This document shows positions 22,425 through 24,832 of a stretch of 24,832 nucleotides of DNA, piece after piece. The stretch is taken from the NCBI GenBank assembly GCA_038078755.1, contig JBBTSQ010000035.1, positions 1 through 24,832 on the forward strand. Reading direction: 5' to 3'. Below the pieces are notes generated by a model. It was given only the letters and a program-made list of their open reading frames with translations. It did no database searches and was not told the DNA's origin. The stretch comes from JBBTSQ01 sp038078755 (GTDB lineage Bacteria; Patescibacteriota; Minisyncoccia; Phycocordibacterales; JBAYGS01). The position numbers and the translations under genes are program-made. Positions within the stretch are counted from its first letter, which is position 1. Each line of letters opens with the position of its first letter.

Positions 22425-22841
22425 ATGAAACTAAAAATTATTTTTGGAGCTATTATCGCAGTGTTGGTGATTGGCGGATTGGTGTATATATCTCGTCTGC
22501 CCGGCAAGCTCGATACGTTTGCCACCTGCTTAAAAGATACAGGCGCGGTGTTTTATGGAGCATTCTGGTGTCCGCATTGCCAAGAGCAAAAAGCTCTGTT
22601 TGGCCGATCACGATCAAAATTACCATATATTGAGTGTTCGACACCCGATGGTAATAGTCAGACGCAAGTGTGCAAGGATAAGAAAGTTGTTGGCTACCCA
22701 ACATGGGAATTTGCTGATGGCACTCGCGAGACCGGCTCGCTTTCACTCGCCCGCTTAGCTGAAAAGACCTCATGCCCACTGTTTGAAGCTGAAATAAACA
22801 CCGAGAGTGTTGATATAGCAACGACCACCGTCACTGAATAA
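22425..22841 (+). CDS. Membrane-anchored thioredoxin-like protein (CPHC)
   Basis: A 138-residue protein starting at ATG 22425. One N-terminal membrane helix (about 5-22) is followed by a thioredoxin fold outside the cell. The redox motif is FYGAFWCPHC (43-52) and the cis-proline loop is GYPTW (90-94). Cys71 and Cys83 may form a second pair. The sequence is like the thioredoxin domain fused to bacterial VKOR proteins. Here it is separate and followed 8 nt later by DsbB, which probably re-oxidises it. Together they would form disulfides in exported proteins. Confidence 0.88.
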   Translation: MKLKIIFGAIIAVLVIGGLVYISRLPGKLDTFATCLKDTGAVFYGAFWCPHCQEQKALFGRSRSKLPYIECSTPDGNSQTQVCKDKKVVGYPTWEFADGTRETGSLSLARLAEKTSCPLFEAEINTESVDIATTTVTE

Positions 22842-22849
22842 TTTTTCGT

Positions 22850-23395
22850 ATGACACTAGCAGAAACAACCACCATTATTTTTTCAAGTCTGGTTGTGATA
22901 AGCCAGCTTGCGTTGCTCTGGGTTGTCGGTTTGTATGTCTGGAGTGGTAGACGGGATCCAATTGGCTCGTTTGCGGTGAAGTACGCGTTGCCGTTGACTT
23001 TCACTGTTGCTTTTGTCGCCACATTCGGGAGTCTGTGGTATTCCGATGTGCTTGGATATGCTCCGTGCAAATTGTGCTGGCTTCAGAGAATATTGATGTA
23101 TCCCCAAGCCATCCTCCTTGCGCTCGCGTGGTGGAAAAAAGATGCTACCATCGGCAGTTACTCATTAGCGCTTTCACTTCCCGGTATCGTGCTTGCTGGC
23201 TATCACTACTATCTCCAGCTTGGTGGTAATCCATTGGTGCCGTGTAGTACGGTCGGCTATTCTGTGTTGTGTAGTCAGCGATTCATTCTTGAGTACGGGT
23301 ACGTTACTATTCCGATGATGGCATTGACTGCGTTTGCGCTGATTGTCGCAGTGTTTGCGGTGGCGAGACACTATCAGAAAATTAGTAAAAAATAA
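22850..23395 (+). CDS. Disulfide bond formation protein DsbB/BdbC family
   Basis: A 181-residue four-helix membrane protein (about residues 9-31, 47-66, 83-120 and 153-175) that passes electrons from a thioredoxin-like partner to quinone. It has APCKLCWLQRILMYPQ with Cys73 and Cys76, and the second exposed pair PCSTVGYSVLCSQRF with Cys132 and Cys141. Both pairs needed for DsbB action are kept. The partner is the CPHC protein just upstream. Confidence 0.9.
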   Translation: MTLAETTTIIFSSLVVISQLALLWVVGLYVWSGRRDPIGSFAVKYALPLTFTVAFVATFGSLWYSDVLGYAPCKLCWLQRILMYPQAILLALAWWKKDATIGSYSLALSLPGIVLAGYHYYLQLGGNPLVPCSTVGYSVLCSQRFILEYGYVTIPMMALTAFALIVAVFAVARHYQKISKK

Positions 23396-23405
23396 TAACT
23401 TACTA

Positions 23406-23411
23406 TATACT
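23406..23411 (+). promoter_or_regulatory. -10 box for lemA
   Basis: TATACT, 9 nt before ATG 23421. It supports that ATG over the longer frame that would overlap the end of the DsbB gene. Confidence 0.5.
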
Positions 23412-23420
23412 TCACATACT

Positions 23421-23981
23421 ATGAAAAAAACATATATTATTTTGATTGCGGTAGTAGCGGTGGGTATCTTGTATAGTTGGTCAACATATAATCGATTGGT
23501 GTCGGGTAGTGAGACAGTGACTACACTTTGGGCGCAAGTGGAGACACAGTATCAACGACGTTTTGATCTGATCCCGAATCTCGTGGCTTCGGTACAGGGG
23601 ACACTCAAGCAAGAGCAGAAAATTTTCGGTGATTTGGCAGAAGCTCGCGCAAAGTATAGTGGCGCGACTGGAGTTGATGCGAGAGCACAAGCAGCCGGAC
23701 AAGTAGAGTCAGCTCTTTCTCGACTGTTGGTGATTGTGGAAAATTATCCGCAGTTGCGATCATCAGCGACGGTTGAAAGTTTGATGGCGCAACTTGAAGG
23801 CACTGAAAATCGAATTTCAGTTGAACGAAAACGATTCAATGATGGTATTCGTGATTACAATTTGGTGATCAAGCGTTTCCCGAGCTCAGTGATTGCACGA
23901 CTCGGTGGATTTGATGCTCGCGCCTATTTTGAGGCGGCAGAAGAAGCGAGTACTGCGCCAAAAGTTGACCTGACACAATAA
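23421..23981 (+). CDS. lemA: LemA family protein
   Basis: A 186-residue protein from ATG 23421. One N-terminal membrane helix (about 5-22) precedes a long helical bundle. Family motifs are visible: WAQVETQYQRRFDLIPNLV (39-57), LAEARAKY, ALSRLLVIVENYPQL, FNDGIRDYNLVIKRFPSSV. LemA proteins are widespread and their biochemical role is unclear. It overlaps the start of a TPM-domain gene (TAATG), a pairing known in many bacteria. Confidence 0.93.
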   Translation: MKKTYIILIAVVAVGILYSWSTYNRLVSGSETVTTLWAQVETQYQRRFDLIPNLVASVQGTLKQEQKIFGDLAEARAKYSGATGVDARAQAAGQVESALSRLLVIVENYPQLRSSATVESLMAQLEGTENRISVERKRFNDGIRDYNLVIKRFPSSVIARLGGFDARAYFEAAEEASTAPKVDLTQ

Positions 23982-24832
23982 TGAGTGAGGTGATACTCAC
24001 TGGTCTTATACAAGGGCGGAAAGTGCGACTCCTGTCGGCACTTTCCGCCCTTTTGCTTGCGCTCCCTATTCTTACTTTTGCCGCGCTATCGTATCAACCG
24101 CAAGGTTTTGTCAGTGATTTTGCCGGCGTGTTGAGTGCCGATGAGCGGTCTCAACTCGAATCGAAATTATCTCAATTCGAAGCGACACATGGCGCAGAGA
24201 TTTCGGTGGCGATTATCCCATCCTTGGTCGGGAACACTGTAGAAAATGTGGCGGTGGAACTATTTGAACAATGGGGAATTGGTAAAAAGGGCAAGGATAA
24301 CGGCTTGTTGCTCTTAGTCGCACAAGAAGATCGAGAGCTTCGGATTGAAGTGGGGTATGGTCTTGAAGGTGTAGTCACTGACCTATTTGCCAATCGGGTA
24401 ATCAGTCAGGTCATCGTGCCCGAATTTAAAGCAGGAAATTTTGGAGGGGGAATTACAAAGGGAATGGACACTCTCATTGCTAAGATTTCTGGGGAGCCAG
24501 TCTTTGATAGCGTCGAGGGCACTCCGGCGAGAATTAATTACACTAAGATTTTTGAATTTTTAATCTTTGGTGTTCCGTATATGATTTTTGTGATGGCCGC
24601 GACGCCTTCGTGGTGGCTCGGGGGTGCGATTGGATTTGTGGCGGGGTTTATCGGTCTTCTTGCGGGAGGTATGTCACTGTACTCTATCCACGGGGGTCTG
24701 CTCATCGGGGGATTAACTGTCTTTGGTTTGATTTTTGATTTTTTGGTTTCAAAAATATATGGTCGAGCGAAAGGTTCCGGTAGGACTCCGCCATGGTGGC
24801 TCGGCGGCGGAGGATTTGGTGGAGGAATGGGC
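23981..24832 (+). CDS. TPM-domain (YgcG/DUF477) membrane protein, 3' partial
   Basis: The frame starts at ATG 23981, overlapping the LemA stop, and runs off the right edge (284 residues visible). Residues about 14-35 form a signal sequence (RLLSALSALLLALPILTFA). The TPM domain follows (about 38-170: FVSDFAGVLSADERSQLESKL, then GKKGKDNGLLLLVAQEDRELRIEVGYGLEG in broken form, VVTDLFANRVI). Two or three membrane helices (about 188-255) and a Gly-rich end (WWLGGGGFGGGMG) are typical of the family. It is usually found next to lemA, possibly acting in membrane protein quality control. A very strong hairpin lies within its first 24 codons. Confidence 0.9.
   Translation, partial: MSEVILTGLIQGRKVRLLSALSALLLALPILTFAALSYQPQGFVSDFAGVLSADERSQLESKLSQFEATHGAEISVAIIPSLVGNTVENVAVELFEQWGIGKKGKDNGLLLLVAQEDRELRIEVGYGLEGVVTDLFANRVISQVIVPEFKAGNFGGGITKGMDTLIAKISGEPVFDSVEGTPARINYTKIFEFLIFGVPYMIFVMAATPSWWLGGAIGFVAGFIGLLAGGMSLYSIHGGLLIGGLTVFGLIFDFLVSKIYGRAKGSGRTPPWWLGGGGFGGGMG
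24012..24052 (+). terminator. Terminator-like hairpin inside the start of the TPM gene
   Basis: AAGGGCGGAAAGTGC (24012-24026) pairs perfectly with 24038-24052, extended by GAC/GTC with one bulged base around a TCCT loop. TTTT follows. It lies within codons 11-24, so it may limit transcription from lemA into the TPM gene. Confidence 0.6.

Overview
The window looks like a piece of a Candidate Phyla Radiation (Patescibacteria) genome, most likely Parcubacteria. The signs are very compact gene spacing, a giant surface fibre with GIGTTSP-type repeats and a Peptidase_S74 domain, LamG surface proteins, small unnamed membrane proteins, a scattered sugar-phosphate pathway, few Shine-Dalgarno sites and tRNAs without encoded CCA. 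TGA is a normal stop here (gmk, the aldolase), so the recoded UGA of Gracilibacteria/Absconditabacteria is excluded. I cannot place it to order level without searches.

Layout. 1-7212: a cell-surface block made of the 3' part of a giant repeat fibre (at least 1,729 residues, open at the left edge), a membrane-anchored protein and a secreted two-LamG protein. 7248-16562: carbon metabolism, with GAPDH, RpiB, an RPE-like epimerase, transketolase as two subunits (a small membrane gene sits between them), guanylate kinase, a PfkB-type sugar kinase on the minus strand, class II fructose-bisphosphate aldolase and a D-2-hydroxyacid dehydrogenase. Together these can link hexose, pentose and triose phosphates. 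16608-19022: a small tail-anchored protein, a structured gene-free stretch, ribosomal protein L25, a CDP-alcohol phosphatidyltransferase and an unknown protein. 19064-19341: a remarkable tRNA locus. 19472-20944: an AT-rich four-gene cassette led by an XRE regulator. 20945-21303: a gene-free structured stretch. 21368-24832: a fatty-acid desaturase (minus), a thioredoxin-like protein with DsbB, LemA, and a TPM-domain protein cut by the right edge.

The most unusual locus is 19064-19341. A complete tRNA-Ser(GGA) at 19195-19279 lies inside the two halves of a second serine-type tRNA. The outer 5' acceptor/D arm (19064-19080) and outer 3' variable arm, T arm and acceptor (19301-19341) match each other perfectly, but they are separated by a hairpin-rich insert in the D loop and by the inner tRNA. 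The inner tRNA itself sits on a 13-bp extension of its own acceptor stem. I know of no described family that looks like this. It could be an interrupted tRNA needing processing, a broken tRNA, or a new composite RNA.

A second theme is regulation. Extended -10 boxes (TGn-TATACT/TACAAT/TATAAT) without a clear -35 precede many genes and often lie only 6-9 nt upstream of the start codon, which predicts leaderless or nearly leaderless mRNAs. The two starts with good Shine-Dalgarno sequences (gmk and the desaturase) have -10 boxes about 35 nt upstream. Several genes carry strong hairpin terminators, one of them inside a coding sequence.
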